From positions 1-48,387 of the forward strand of contig NZ_JOAX01000044.1 in assembly GCF_000720485.1 (NCBI RefSeq): DNA of 48,387 nucleotides. The letters are read 5' to 3'. A model generated the notes under the pieces. It was not told where the DNA came from and ran no database searches. It saw nothing but the letters and a program-made list of their open reading frames with translations. Shown here one piece after another: positions 17,598 to 26,070 of the stretch. This DNA is from Streptomyces ochraceiscleroticus (lineage in GTDB: Bacteria > Actinomycetota > Actinomycetes > Streptomycetales > Streptomycetaceae). The position numbers and the translations under genes are program-made. The number at the start of each line of letters is the position of its first letter. Within the stretch, counting starts at the first letter, position 1.

Positions 17598-18202
17598 ACC
17601 GGCCCGCGTCCCGCCTGCCCGCCCCCACCTATGACCCCACCCGGCACCTGCTGCTGACGCCCCAGGACGACGAGGCGCCGGCGCGGGTCGCCCGGCTGCG
17701 CACCCTCGGCATCGGCGAGGCGCCGCTGCCCGCCTTCGACGACTTCGCCCGGAACCTCGCCCGGACCACCCAGGCCCCGTACGCCATGGTCAACTTCATC
17801 GACGAGCACCGGCAGTACTTCGCCGGGCTCTACACCCCCGCCGAGGAGCAGGCGCCGGTCGAGCTGGGGCCCGCGCCGGCCAGCGCGCAGCCGGGCCGGG
17901 TGATGGCCCGCGACCACGGCTACTGCCCGCACGTCATCGTCCGCCGCAAGGCCCTGGTCCTGGAGGACGTCTGTGACTACCCGCGGTTCGCCGGCAACCC
18001 GGTCGTCGACGAGATCGGCATCCGCTCCTACCTCGGCGCGCCGCTGATCGACCGTACGGGCATGGCGCTGGGCACCGTGTGCGTCGTGGACCTCGAACCG
18101 CGCCCGTGGGGCCGTGAGGGCCTGGCCACCATCAAGTCGATGGCGTCCCGGCTGGTCGACCAGATCCACCTGATGGAGCAGGAGCGGACGGAAGGGCTGT
18201 GA
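17594..18202 (+). CDS. GAF-domain protein, fifth gene of the conservon operon
   Basis: 202 residues. A single GAF domain spans most of the protein: LPAFDDFARNLARTTQAPYAMVNFIDEHRQYFAG is its N-terminal helix and strand, and the LGAPLIDRTGMALGTVCVVD segment its C-terminal core. The CPHVIVRRKALVLEDV insert has two His/Cys-like residues but no clear haem or iron motif. GAF proteins bind small ligands or sense redox state. The ATGA overlap with cvnD shows co-translation, so it may be the ligand or redox input of this conservon or a target of CvnD. The product is a regulator without an enzymatic output domain. Confidence 0.9.
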   Translation: MNRPASRLPAPTYDPTRHLLLTPQDDEAPARVARLRTLGIGEAPLPAFDDFARNLARTTQAPYAMVNFIDEHRQYFAGLYTPAEEQAPVELGPAPASAQPGRVMARDHGYCPHVIVRRKALVLEDVCDYPRFAGNPVVDEIGIRSYLGAPLIDRTGMALGTVCVVDLEPRPWGREGLATIKSMASRLVDQIHLMEQERTEGL

Positions 18203-18226
18203 GCCCGCCCGTGCTCCTGGACCGAC

Positions 18227-18269
18227 GGGCCGGTGGGGCCTCGCTGTGACAGCGAGGCCCCACCGGCCC
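18227..18269. terminator. 20-bp perfect hairpin terminator, bidirectional
   Basis: Two perfectly complementary 20-base arms (18227-18246 and 18250-18269) flank the 3-base loop TGA. The hairpin lies 24 nt past the GAF gene and 35 nt past the end of the convergent acyl-CoA dehydrogenase gene, so it should stop transcripts from both sides. It has no U-tract, which is normal for streptomycete terminators. Confidence 0.85.
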
Positions 18270-18304
18270 GTTGTGCGTGCTCTCCCGCAGTAAGCCTTGT
18301 GAGG

Positions 18305-19552
18305 TCACCCCGTGAGCAGGCCCGCTCCCGCGTACGCGTGGTGGTGGTCGTACTCCTCCGTCCGGTCCTCCGTGCGGACCCGGTCCGCGAGCCGGCCGGA
18401 CCATTCGCCGTGCGCCGTGCCCAGGGCCAGCTCGCCCAGCCGCAGCAGCTGGACGTCGGAGGTGCCGGCCGGCGCGAAGATGTGGTGCGCGTCCCGCAGA
18501 TAGCGCTCCACCGGGCGGTCGGTGAAGAGCCCGCACGCGGCGTGGATGTCCATCGCGTCGCGCGCCGACTCGATCGCCGACTCGACGTTGACGAGCTTGG
18601 CGTTCATCAGCTCCGCGTCGCAGCTCTCGCCCCGGTCCAGCAGATGCACCGCGTGGTACGCCGCGAGCCGCGCGGTCAGCAGCCGGGACTGGATCCGGCC
18701 CAGCTTGAGCTTGATGTTGGTCAGTGCGTGCAGCGGCTTGCCGTAGCGGTGCCGCTCCGCGCAGAACCGTGCGGTCTCCTCCAGGACCGCCTGGTGGATG
18801 CCGAGGGAGACGGCGGTGAGGTTCGGCCGGCCGTACAGCACGCTGGAGGAGTAGGCGACGGCCAGCCCGTCGCCCTCCCGGCCGAGGAGATTCGCCGCCG
18901 GGACCCGGCAGTTGTCGAAGAAGAGCTCGCCGAAGCTGAAGCCGTGCAGACCCATCGTGGCCGCCTGCGGGCCGACCCGGAAGCCGGGGCGGTCGTGCTC
19001 CACGAGGAAGGCGGAGAGGCCGTGCGATCCCTCGCCGGTGCGCACGACGACGCCGTGCAGGTCACCGACGTGGCTGTTGCCGACGTATATTTTGCGGCCG
19101 TTGAGGATGTAGTCGTCGCCGTCGCGGATTGCGCTGCTGTTCATGCCGAGCACATGACCGCCGGAGTGCGGCTCGGTGACCGCGATGGTCGGCAGGCACT
19201 CGCCCGCGGCGATGGCGGGCAGCCAGGTCTTCTTCTGCTCCTCGCTGCCGAAGTGGATGATCTTCGCGACGCCGAGCTGGGATGCCTGCACCATCGCGCC
19301 CATGGCGGCGCTGACCCGGGACAGCTCCTCAATGATCACTGTCTTGGCCAGGTGGCCGGCCCCCATGCCGCCGTAACCGCGCTCAACGGTCGCGCCGATC
19401 CACCCCTGGCGGGCGATCCGGCGCGACAGGGCATGGCAAACGGAACGACTTGCCTCCATATCGGCTATGCGGGGGCGTACTTCGCGCTCGGCGAAGTCGC
19501 GCACCCTGTTCCGGAGTGCCTCATGCCGCTGGTCGGTGAAGTAGCGATGCAA
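18305..19552 (-). CDS. Acyl-CoA dehydrogenase-family flavoprotein
   Basis: 415 residues with the three ACAD domains: an N-terminal helical part, the VTEPHSGGHVLGMNSSA flavin/substrate segment, and a C-terminal helical domain with CAERHRYGKPL and GLFTDRPVERYLRDAHH. The usual catalytic Glu of short/medium-chain enzymes (in YEGT) is replaced: the segment reads IFAPAGTSDVQ with A362 at that place. The alternative Glu position used by isovaleryl-CoA dehydrogenases is G241 (LYGRPNL). It may be a non-canonical oxidase or a biosynthetic ACAD, or use another base. The start is a TTG at 19552, supported by GGAGGAGG seven bases upstream. No beta-oxidation neighbours are present. Confidence 0.9.
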   Translation of the reverse strand: MHRYFTDQRHEALRNRVRDFAEREVRPRIADMEASRSVCHALSRRIARQGWIGATVERGYGGMGAGHLAKTVIIEELSRVSAAMGAMVQASQLGVAKIIHFGSEEQKKTWLPAIAAGECLPTIAVTEPHSGGHVLGMNSSAIRDGDDYILNGRKIYVGNSHVGDLHGVVVRTGEGSHGLSAFLVEHDRPGFRVGPQAATMGLHGFSFGELFFDNCRVPAANLLGREGDGLAVAYSSSVLYGRPNLTAVSLGIHQAVLEETARFCAERHRYGKPLHALTNIKLKLGRIQSRLLTARLAAYHAVHLLDRGESCDAELMNAKLVNVESAIESARDAMDIHAACGLFTDRPVERYLRDAHHIFAPAGTSDVQLLRLGELALGTAHGEWSGRLADRVRTEDRTEEYDHHHAYAGAGLLTG

Positions 19553-20014
19553 GACGAGCCCTCCTCCGCGATGCGTCTGCGCTAGTTGCTCTGTGTCATC
19601 AGGTACGTGCCATTCCTCGATCGAATCCGGACAGTTGTTCTGCGGTTACCCGGAGTGCAATACCCGTTGGCATACCTGGTGCAGGACGCATAAAACCTCT
19701 ACTCGCCGCATTTATGCGAAGACATTGGAGTGCGCATTGATCCTTCACCACCCTGTGGGGGTGCCACATGCGGAAATGCAGAACTGAGGCAGGAGTGATC
19801 AGAGTTGCTCGCCGAATGGGTACGTGTGACTGAATTTCATCGTGGTCTCGTCACCCCCTGAAGGCGTAGCGCACGCACGTACGCCACTCGCCCAGGGGGA
19901 TCGAGAGCGCGTCAGGTGGCGGCGGGCGACGGTCTGCCGGTGCCGTACACCCGTGCACGCCGTCCGCGCCACCCGACGCCTCCCCCCACGTACGCCCGAT
20001 GGTCCTGCGTACGG
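19553..20014. other. Intergenic region upstream of the acyl-CoA dehydrogenase
   Basis: About 460 nt, lower in GC than its surroundings between roughly 19600 and 19850. It holds the CGCAT half-site cluster listed separately and the promoter of the dehydrogenase on the minus strand. A 64-codon frame at 19593-19787 lacks a ribosome site and is not accepted. Confidence 0.55.
19687..19738. promoter_or_regulatory. Cluster of CGCAT half-sites, possible operator
   Basis: CGCATAAA at 19687-19694 and TTTATGCG at 19711-19718 form an 8-bp perfect inverted repeat. The right arm is itself part of CGCAT-TT-ATGCG (19707-19718), and another CGCAT follows at about 19733. The cluster lies 130-190 nt upstream of the dehydrogenase start in an AT-richer island. 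The binding protein is unknown. Confidence 0.35.
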
Positions 20015-23000
20015 TCAGTGGTCGGGCCCGCAGCAGGAGTCCCGCCGGAGCTGCCGCCCCACCGCCCGCCAGTCCTCAGCCCCGGCCGCCCGCGCCGCGC
20101 GCGGCCGATCCGCCGCGAACGCGCCCACCAGGTCCGCCTGTTCGTACAGCCGCCCGCCGCGCAGCACTCCCGTCGTACGGACCAGCGTGTCGAAGTCGTG
20201 GAACGGATCGCCGTCCACGAGAGCCAGGTCGGCGAGCTTGCCTTCCTCCAGCGTCCCCAGGTCCCGCTCGGCGCCGAACACCCGGGCCGGCAGCGCCGTC
20301 GCCGTGCGGAGCGTCTGCGCGACGGTCAGCCCGGAGCCGTGCAGCGCGCGCAGCGCCAGGTGCAGCGAGAGCCCGATCGGCATCAGTGGCGCGTCCGTGC
20401 CCAGCGCGACCAGCCCGCCCTGCGCCAGAACCCGCCGGTAGAACGCCGTCTCCCGGGCGACGTCCGCCAGCTCCGTCTCGGTCGGCCGGTGCGCCGCGTC
20501 CTCCTCGACCAGCGCCACGTCCCACGGCGGCATCAGCGTCGTCACCCGCGGGTCCTCCGCGAGCCCCGGATCGACACCGAGCAGCGCCCCCGCCGTGAAG
20601 GGAGTGGCGACCAGATGGAAATTTGTCCCGGTGTAAACCTCGGCGACATCGCTGTACGTACGGGCCGCCGCCGACGTCGCGTGCCCGAACTCCAGCCGCT
20701 GCGTCGCCTGCAGATGGGTCGTCAGATCCTGGCCCAACTGCACGCCCGGCGTCAGCAGATGGCTGCCGGACCGCACCCCCAGCCGCTCGTGCGCGAACTC
20801 CGCCGCCTCCTGCATGATCCAGCCCGGCGCCCGGACATACGTCTTCACGAAGTCCCAGTCCAGCGCCGCGCCCCGGGCCAGCGACCGGCGCAGCCCCGCG
20901 CGCGTCCGGTGGGCGCGCCCCATGCTGTACGCCACCCGCGCCCCGTCCAGCAGCTCCCCGCAGCTCAGCAGCCGCGGCCCGGCGAGCACCCCGGCGGCGA
21001 CCGCCTCCCGCAGCCGCGCCTGCTCATACGAGAAGCCGCCGAACGACACCGCCGTGGTGATCCCGTACGCGAGCTGCAGCGCCGTCTGCCGCCCGCCGTA
21101 CGTCAACTGCCACGGATGTGTATGCGAATCCCACAGGCCGGGGATCACCGTGCGCTCGGAAGCGTCCACCCGGCTCGCCGCGCGGCGCCCGGCGCGGTGC
21201 GGCGCGACGGCCGCGATCCGCCCGTCCCGGATCACCACGTCCACGTCGTCCCGTACGCCTTCGCCCACGCCGTCCCAGAACCGGCCCGCATGGACGACCG
21301 TGTCCGCCGTCGGCGCGCGCCGGTGGTCCAGCCGCAGCGGTACCGTACGCGGCGCACCGCCGGCCGCGTCGATGACCCGCAGCCGCCCGGCCGAAAGGTA
21401 GAGCAGCGTACGGGAATCGCCCGACCAGGACGGATGGTCCGCCGGCTCCTCCGTGAGCTGCCGTGGCGCGCCGTCCGGAGTGCCGTCGGGCCGCACCGGC
21501 AGCAGCCACAGCGCGGACTCGGCGACCAGCGCCAGCCACCGCCCGTCCGGCGACCACACAGGCCCCGAGTCGTACCGGTCGGAGAGCGACACATGCTCCC
21601 CGGCCGCGTGCAGCCGGCTCGCGCCCGTCGTCGTGTCCAGCACCCGGATGAGGTTGTAGCCCTCGCGGAAGCGCTGGTTGAGCCGGTTGCGGTCGCACAG
21701 CGCGAGGTACCGGCAGTCCGGCGACCAACTGGGCCGCCCCGGCAGCCCGCCCGCACCGAGCGGCGCCGCCAGCTTCCGCTCCGTACCGGCGTCGAGGTCC
21801 CGCACCACGAGATTGCCCGACATGTCCAGCGCTGCTAGCCGCCGCCCGTCGGGGGAGAGCGCCGGATGCACCCGGCCGCCCTCCGCGAGCACGCTCTCCT
21901 CGCCCGTCGCCACATCACAGCGGCGCACCGCGTACAGCCCGTCCCGGTCGTCCGCGTACACCAGCGCCCGGCCGTCCCGGGTCCAGGACGGCGCCAGGAG
22001 ATAACGCGTCGGGCCGCTCTTCACGATGCGGCGCGGCGCGCCACCCGAAGTGGGCGCCACCCACAGCCCGTTGAGCGCGGCGAAGGCGAAGTGGCGGCCG
22101 TCGGGGGAGAGCGCGGGCAGGTGCACGCCGCGCACCGGGCGCGCGCCGTCCCGCTCGAAGCCGTAGTCCTTGACCCGGTACCGCGGCCGCTCCACCGGCA
22201 TCGCCGCGGTGAACGGGATGGCCTCGGCGGCGTCCGGCCGCTCCGGCCGTACGAGCGTGAATCGCCCGCTCACGGTCACCAGCAGCTCCTCGCGCGAGAC
22301 CCAGCGCGGCGGTACGGGCATCACATCGCCCTCGACCGGCACCGCGGCGCCGTCCACGACGAGCGTGCACGTGGGTCCCGGGGCCGCGGTGGTACGCACG
22401 TAGGCGAGCCGTCCGGCGGGTGACAGTGCGGGCACCATGACCTGCGCCTTCGCCGTCTCGGTGTGCTCGGTGACCACCGGCCCGCGGCCGTCCGCCGGCA
22501 CGGACGCGACCGTACGGGACTCCAGTAAGGCTCCCGCCATCCGGCCCCGCACGAACCAGATGCGCGCACCGTCCGGCGCCCACACCGGGTCGAAGTCCTC
22601 CCACGCGCCGCCCTGATGCGGACCGTCCTGGTCCGGCACCCCCGTGACCCGCGTCAGCTTCCCGCTCGCGAGCTCCAGCACCCAGATCCGGTACGGGCTG
22701 CCCGCCACCGGATCGCCGCCGCGCTCCGAGGCGAACGCGATCCGCGTGCCGTCCGGCGACCAGGCGGGCCCCCGGTCGTCCCACGGACCGTCGGTGACCT
22801 GGCGCAGCGCCGAGCCGTCCGGGGCCAGCGTCCAGATATGGAAGCCGCCGCCCTGGTACGCGCAGACCGCCAGCCGCGAGCCGTCGGGGGAGAAGACCGG
22901 GCGGGTCGGCTCCAGGAGGGGCGGGGTGAGCGCCGTCGCCGTACCGCCCGCGCGCGGCACGGACCACAGCACGTTCTGGATCTCCGCGATCAGCCGCCCG

Positions 23001-23197
23001 CCATCGGGGGCGAGGGTGGCCGCGCCATTGGTGGCGGCGGTGAAGGAGAGGGTGTCGGCGGCCCGGGCGGCGGCCGGCACCGGCACGCCCACCAGACCCA
23101 CGGCAGCCGCGGCCGTCGCGGTGCCCTGCAGGAAGCGGCGGCGGGAGAAGGGGGAGGGGGCGGCGGTGGCGCCCGGGGAGCTGTCCGTGGTGTCCAA
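20015..23197 (-). CDS. Tat-exported amidohydrolase fused to a TolB-like beta-propeller
   Basis: 1060 residues. The N-terminus has a twin-arginine signal (SRRRFLQG, then an Ala-rich hydrophobic run ending AARA). A long WD40/PD40-type propeller follows, with repeated FSPDGSRLA, WSPDGTRIAF, ALSPDGRHFAF and WSPDGRWLALV blades over about residues 45-640. The C-terminal 390 residues are an amidohydrolase: VIPGLWDSHTHP supplies the HxH metal ligands, later come the FVKTYVR Lys and LEFGHA His regions, and ALGTDAPLMP gives the Asp. Family members act on cyclic amides, dipeptides or organophosphates outside the cell. A TTG start at 23197 is chosen because GGAGGA lies three bases upstream and gives a normal Tat leader. 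An alternative start further upstream would bury the signal. Confidence 0.88.
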   Translation of the reverse strand: MDTTDSSPGATAAPSPFSRRRFLQGTATAAAAVGLVGVPVPAAARAADTLSFTAATNGAATLAPDGGRLIAEIQNVLWSVPRAGGTATALTPPLLEPTRPVFSPDGSRLAVCAYQGGGFHIWTLAPDGSALRQVTDGPWDDRGPAWSPDGTRIAFASERGGDPVAGSPYRIWVLELASGKLTRVTGVPDQDGPHQGGAWEDFDPVWAPDGARIWFVRGRMAGALLESRTVASVPADGRGPVVTEHTETAKAQVMVPALSPAGRLAYVRTTAAPGPTCTLVVDGAAVPVEGDVMPVPPRWVSREELLVTVSGRFTLVRPERPDAAEAIPFTAAMPVERPRYRVKDYGFERDGARPVRGVHLPALSPDGRHFAFAALNGLWVAPTSGGAPRRIVKSGPTRYLLAPSWTRDGRALVYADDRDGLYAVRRCDVATGEESVLAEGGRVHPALSPDGRRLAALDMSGNLVVRDLDAGTERKLAAPLGAGGLPGRPSWSPDCRYLALCDRNRLNQRFREGYNLIRVLDTTTGASRLHAAGEHVSLSDRYDSGPVWSPDGRWLALVAESALWLLPVRPDGTPDGAPRQLTEEPADHPSWSGDSRTLLYLSAGRLRVIDAAGGAPRTVPLRLDHRRAPTADTVVHAGRFWDGVGEGVRDDVDVVIRDGRIAAVAPHRAGRRAASRVDASERTVIPGLWDSHTHPWQLTYGGRQTALQLAYGITTAVSFGGFSYEQARLREAVAAGVLAGPRLLSCGELLDGARVAYSMGRAHRTRAGLRRSLARGAALDWDFVKTYVRAPGWIMQEAAEFAHERLGVRSGSHLLTPGVQLGQDLTTHLQATQRLEFGHATSAAARTYSDVAEVYTGTNFHLVATPFTAGALLGVDPGLAEDPRVTTLMPPWDVALVEEDAAHRPTETELADVARETAFYRRVLAQGGLVALGTDAPLMPIGLSLHLALRALHGSGLTVAQTLRTATALPARVFGAERDLGTLEEGKLADLALVDGDPFHDFDTLVRTTGVLRGGRLYEQADLVGAFAADRPRAARAAGAEDWRAVGRQLRRDSCCGPDH

Positions 23198-23374
23198 CGG
23201 TCCTCCTACGACAGGGGATACGTGTGGTGCACAACCGGTCAGGAACCCGCTGATCTTTCCACGCACCGGACCGGACAGGTCAACACCGCGCACACCGCCC
23301 CTTGGCGCGCCCGGCCACCGGAGGAGAAGGTGTCCTGGTCCGCCCACCCGCGTCAGCAGTCAGGAGACGACGCC

Positions 23375-24304
23375 ATGCAGCAGGACTTCCACGAGGCGCC
23401 CGACGGCACCCGAGTGGCCACCTACACCTGGCTCCCCGAGTCGGGTCGCCCGCACGCCCTCGTACAGATCGCGCACGGCGCCGCCGAACACGCCCGCCGC
23501 TACGACCGCTTCGCCCGCTTCCTGACCGCACACGGATACGGCGTGCTCGCCTCCGACCACCGCGGGCACGGCGCCACCGCCGCGTCCACCGGCGGCCGCG
23601 GCGTCGTCGGCGAGGACGCCTGGCGCCGCATCGTCGACGACCTCAAGGCCATCGGCGACACGGCGCGCGGACTGCACCCCGGCGTGCCCTTCGTGCTGCT
23701 CGGCCACAGCATGGGCTCGATGCTCGCCCGCGACTACGCCCAGGAGTACGCCGACGGACTGGCCGGACTGATCCTCTCGGGCACCTTCCGTACGCTGCCC
23801 GGCGCCGAGATCGAGGGCTCGATCGGCGCATTGGAGGCCGAGGCGGCGGAGCGCGGCCGCACCGCGCTCTCCGACTTCATACCGCGCCTCTTCGGCTCGT
23901 TCAACGATCCTTATCCGCACCGCACCGGCTTCGAATGGCTCTCCCGGGACGAGGCCGAGGTCGACGCCTACGTGGCCGACGAGGACTGCGGCTTCCCCTT
24001 CTGCGCCGGGCTCGCGCTGGACTGGGTACGCGCCGCCCGCAAGGTCAACGACCCGGCCAACCTGGCCCGCACGCCCCGCGATCTGCCCGTCCACCTCGCG
24101 GTCGGCGACCAGGACCCCTGCAACCAGCGGATGACACTGGTCTACGAACTCCTGGAGGACTTCCGCTACTTGGGCACCGAGGACCTGACCTGGAAGGCGT
24201 ACCCGAACGCCCGCCACGAGATCCTGAATGAGACGAACCGGGAGGAGGTGCAGCGGGATTTGGTGGGGTGGCTGGACAAGCACATTGTCAGTGGCGGCCG
24301 CTAG
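23375..24304 (+). CDS. Alpha/beta hydrolase, monoacylglycerol lipase-like
   Basis: 309 residues of the serine aminopeptidase S33/hydrolase_4 type. ALVQIAHGAAEHARRYDRFA carries the oxyanion HG motif, ASDHRGHGATAAS follows, and the nucleophile elbow is LLGHSMGSMLARDYA (GHSMG). The acid is in VAVGDQDPCNQ and the catalytic His in YPNARHEILNETN. These features resemble monoacylglycerol lipases and lysophospholipases. The ATG has AGGAGA at 23361-23366. The gene is divergent from the amidohydrolase and convergent with the transketolase pair. It is cytoplasmic, with no leader sequence. Confidence 0.92.
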   Translation: MQQDFHEAPDGTRVATYTWLPESGRPHALVQIAHGAAEHARRYDRFARFLTAHGYGVLASDHRGHGATAASTGGRGVVGEDAWRRIVDDLKAIGDTARGLHPGVPFVLLGHSMGSMLARDYAQEYADGLAGLILSGTFRTLPGAEIEGSIGALEAEAAERGRTALSDFIPRLFGSFNDPYPHRTGFEWLSRDEAEVDAYVADEDCGFPFCAGLALDWVRAARKVNDPANLARTPRDLPVHLAVGDQDPCNQRMTLVYELLEDFRYLGTEDLTWKAYPNARHEILNETNREEVQRDLVGWLDKHIVSGGR

Positions 24305-24396
24305 CTTGACGAGTGTGTGGCGGCGGTGGGGGAGGGGCCTCGTCACTGAATGGGGAGAGGGAGGGGCCCTGCCCAAGAACACGCGTGCCGGCCCGA

Positions 24397-25299
24397 TCAC
24401 CCCCCGAAGAACCCCGCGATCCGCCCCCGCAGCGACGCCGCGTCCAGCCCCTGCGCAGCCAGATGTGCCGCCATGTCCCCGTAGCGCCGCAGCTCCTCGC
24501 GCCGTACGCCGAGGCCCAGCACGCGGTGCGGGGTGTCCTGCAGTGCCTCGCCCGCGGCCGCCGCCGACGTACCCGTCAGGTACGGCTCGACCAGTACGAC
24601 GTCGGCGGCGTCCGCCGCCCCGGCCGCGGCCCGCAGCGCCGCGCCGTCGAAGGGCCGTACGGTCGTGGCGTACAGCACCGTGACGTCCAGCCCCTCGGTC
24701 GCCGCCAGCACACCGTCGAGCATCGGCCCGACCGCGACGACGGTCCCCGCCCGCCCCTCACGCACCGTCAGGAACCGCCGGCCGTCCACCGCCCGCGCCG
24801 CCTCGTTGGTCTGCAGGGACAGCCGTACGTACACCTTGTCGTCGCCGGCCGCCGCGGCGTGCCGCAACAGCGCCTCCGCCTCGTCCGGATGCCCTGGCAC
24901 ATGCACGGTCCACCCGTCCAGCGTGTCCATCAGTGCCACATCCCCCGGCGCCATATGGGTGAAGCCTCCCGCAGGCCAGTCGTACGACCCACCGGCACTG
25001 ACCAGCACGCCGCCCACCCCCTGATGCCCGAAGTCCAGCTTCACCTGCTCGAAGGGCCGCTCGACCAGGAAGCTGGCGAAGGTGTGCAAGATCGGGCGCA
25101 TCCCGGTCAGCGCCAGCCCGCCGCCCACGCCGACGAGCAACTGCTCCCGGATACCGACGTTCAGGACGCGGTCCGGGTGCCGGTCCATCGCCGCCCGGAA
25201 GCCGTCCACGCCGATCTCGGCGAGCACGACGGCCAGCCGCGGATCGTCGTCCAGCAGCCGCGAGGCGACCGTGGCGAAGCGTTCCCGCATGGTGTCCAT
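24397..25299 (-). CDS. Transketolase, C-terminal subunit (pyrimidine-binding and C domain)
   Basis: 300 residues covering the pyrimidine-binding and C-terminal domains of a transketolase. The catalytic Glu is in VLNVGIREQLLVGVGGGLALTG (core GIREQ), followed by FASFLVERPFEQVKLDF. The C domain ends with VLVEPYLTG and VLGLGVRRE, as in split bacterial transketolases and the DXS/E1-beta family. It works with the product of the upstream gene, which carries the ThDP diphosphate-binding half. The ATG at 25299 is three bases past the partner's stop codon, and GGAGG at 25312-25308 lies within that gene's end, so the two are made together. Substrates are probably keto and aldose phosphates, but a specialised ketose or C7 substrate cannot be excluded. 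Confidence 0.92.
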   Translation of the reverse strand: MDTMRERFATVASRLLDDDPRLAVVLAEIGVDGFRAAMDRHPDRVLNVGIREQLLVGVGGGLALTGMRPILHTFASFLVERPFEQVKLDFGHQGVGGVLVSAGGSYDWPAGGFTHMAPGDVALMDTLDGWTVHVPGHPDEAEALLRHAAAAGDDKVYVRLSLQTNEAARAVDGRRFLTVREGRAGTVVAVGPMLDGVLAATEGLDVTVLYATTVRPFDGAALRAAAGAADAADVVLVEPYLTGTSAAAAGEALQDTPHRVLGLGVRREELRRYGDMAAHLAAQGLDAASLRGRIAGFFGG

Positions 25300-25302
25300 G
25301 GC

Positions 25303-26031
25303 TCATGCCTCCTTCGGCTCGACGCGGGCGACGACGGCGTGCGGCCGTCCCGGGTGCGGCGCGGTGTACGCCGCGTACAGCGCATCGTGGTCCCGCCCGT
25401 CGACCGTGCGCGTGGACCACCCCGCCGCCTCGAACCGCGCGGCGATCCCACCGTCCCTCGGGTACGACGCCGACCCGTTGTCGAGGACGACGGTGTGCAA
25501 CCTGTCCAGTCCCGCCGGCCCCGCATAAGCAATCGCCTCGTGGTTACTGCCTTCATCCAGCTCGGCGTCGCCGATCAGCACCCATACCGCGGCCCCGGTC
25601 AGCCCCTGTGCCCGCAGCCCGAGCGTGGTACCCACCGCGAGCGGCAGCCCGTGCCCGAGCGACCCGCTGCCGATCTCCACGCCCGGCACGAGCCGCCGGT
25701 CCGGATGGTGCCCGAGCGGCGAGTCGTACCCGCCGAACCCCGGCAGCCACTCCACCGGGAAGAACCCCTTCGCGGCGAGCACCGCGTAGTACGCCATCGG
25801 CCCGTGCCCCTTGGACAACAGGAACCGGTCCCGGTCCGGCGCGTCGGTGGTCTCCGGCGAGACCCTCAGCACCCGGTCGTACAGCACCCAGAGCGCGTCG
25901 AGCGTGGAGGTCGCCGCGGGGTCGTGCTTCTCGTCCCCGGTCATCAGCCCCATGAGGTACGGAAACCGGTCGTACGAAAGCGGCACGTACCCGCCCCGCT
26001 CCCTCATGAGGTCGCTCATCACATCCGTCAT
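25303..26031 (-). CDS. Transketolase, N-terminal subunit (ThDP diphosphate-binding)
   Basis: 242 residues. FLLSKGHGPMAYYAVLAAKGFF and GSLGHGLPLAVG are transketolase hallmarks, with the conserved His residues. The ThDP/Mg motif reads LIGDAELDEGSNHEA, where the usual GDG is GDA; LHTVVLDNGSASY supplies the Asn end of the motif. It forms one active site with the next gene. I prefer the ATG at 26031 over a GTG at 26040 because a TTGACC-N19-CAGGGT promoter ends seven bases before that ATG, so the transcript should begin at the ATG itself (leaderless). The GTG would lie inside the -10 element. Codon use matches its neighbours. Confidence 0.9.
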   Translation of the reverse strand: MTDVMSDLMRERGGYVPLSYDRFPYLMGLMTGDEKHDPAATSTLDALWVLYDRVLRVSPETTDAPDRDRFLLSKGHGPMAYYAVLAAKGFFPVEWLPGFGGYDSPLGHHPDRRLVPGVEIGSGSLGHGLPLAVGTTLGLRAQGLTGAAVWVLIGDAELDEGSNHEAIAYAGPAGLDRLHTVVLDNGSASYPRDGGIAARFEAAGWSTRTVDGRDHDALYAAYTAPHPGRPHAVVARVEPKEA

Positions 26032-26070
26032 GCCGCCCACCCTGCAACCTCAACCAAACTTGAGGTCAAG
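26032..26070 (-). promoter_or_regulatory. MerR/SoxR-type promoter-operator, leaderless, for the split transketolase
   Basis: Reading on the minus strand, TTGACC (26069-26064) and CAGGGT (26044-26039) are 19 bases apart, the overlong spacer typical of MerR-regulated promoters. The spacer and -35 overlap the palindrome ACCTCAA-N6-TTGAGGT (26047-26066). This fits the SoxR-box pattern CCTCAAG-N4-CTTGAGG in its outer arms. The -10 ends 7 nt before the ATG at 26031, predicting a leaderless message. No MerR gene is adjacent. Confidence 0.65.

Noticed and set aside
19593..19787. 64-codon frame with several Cys and His between dehydrogenase and amidohydrolase
   Set aside because: No ribosome site, GTG start in an AT-richer island, no family resemblance.
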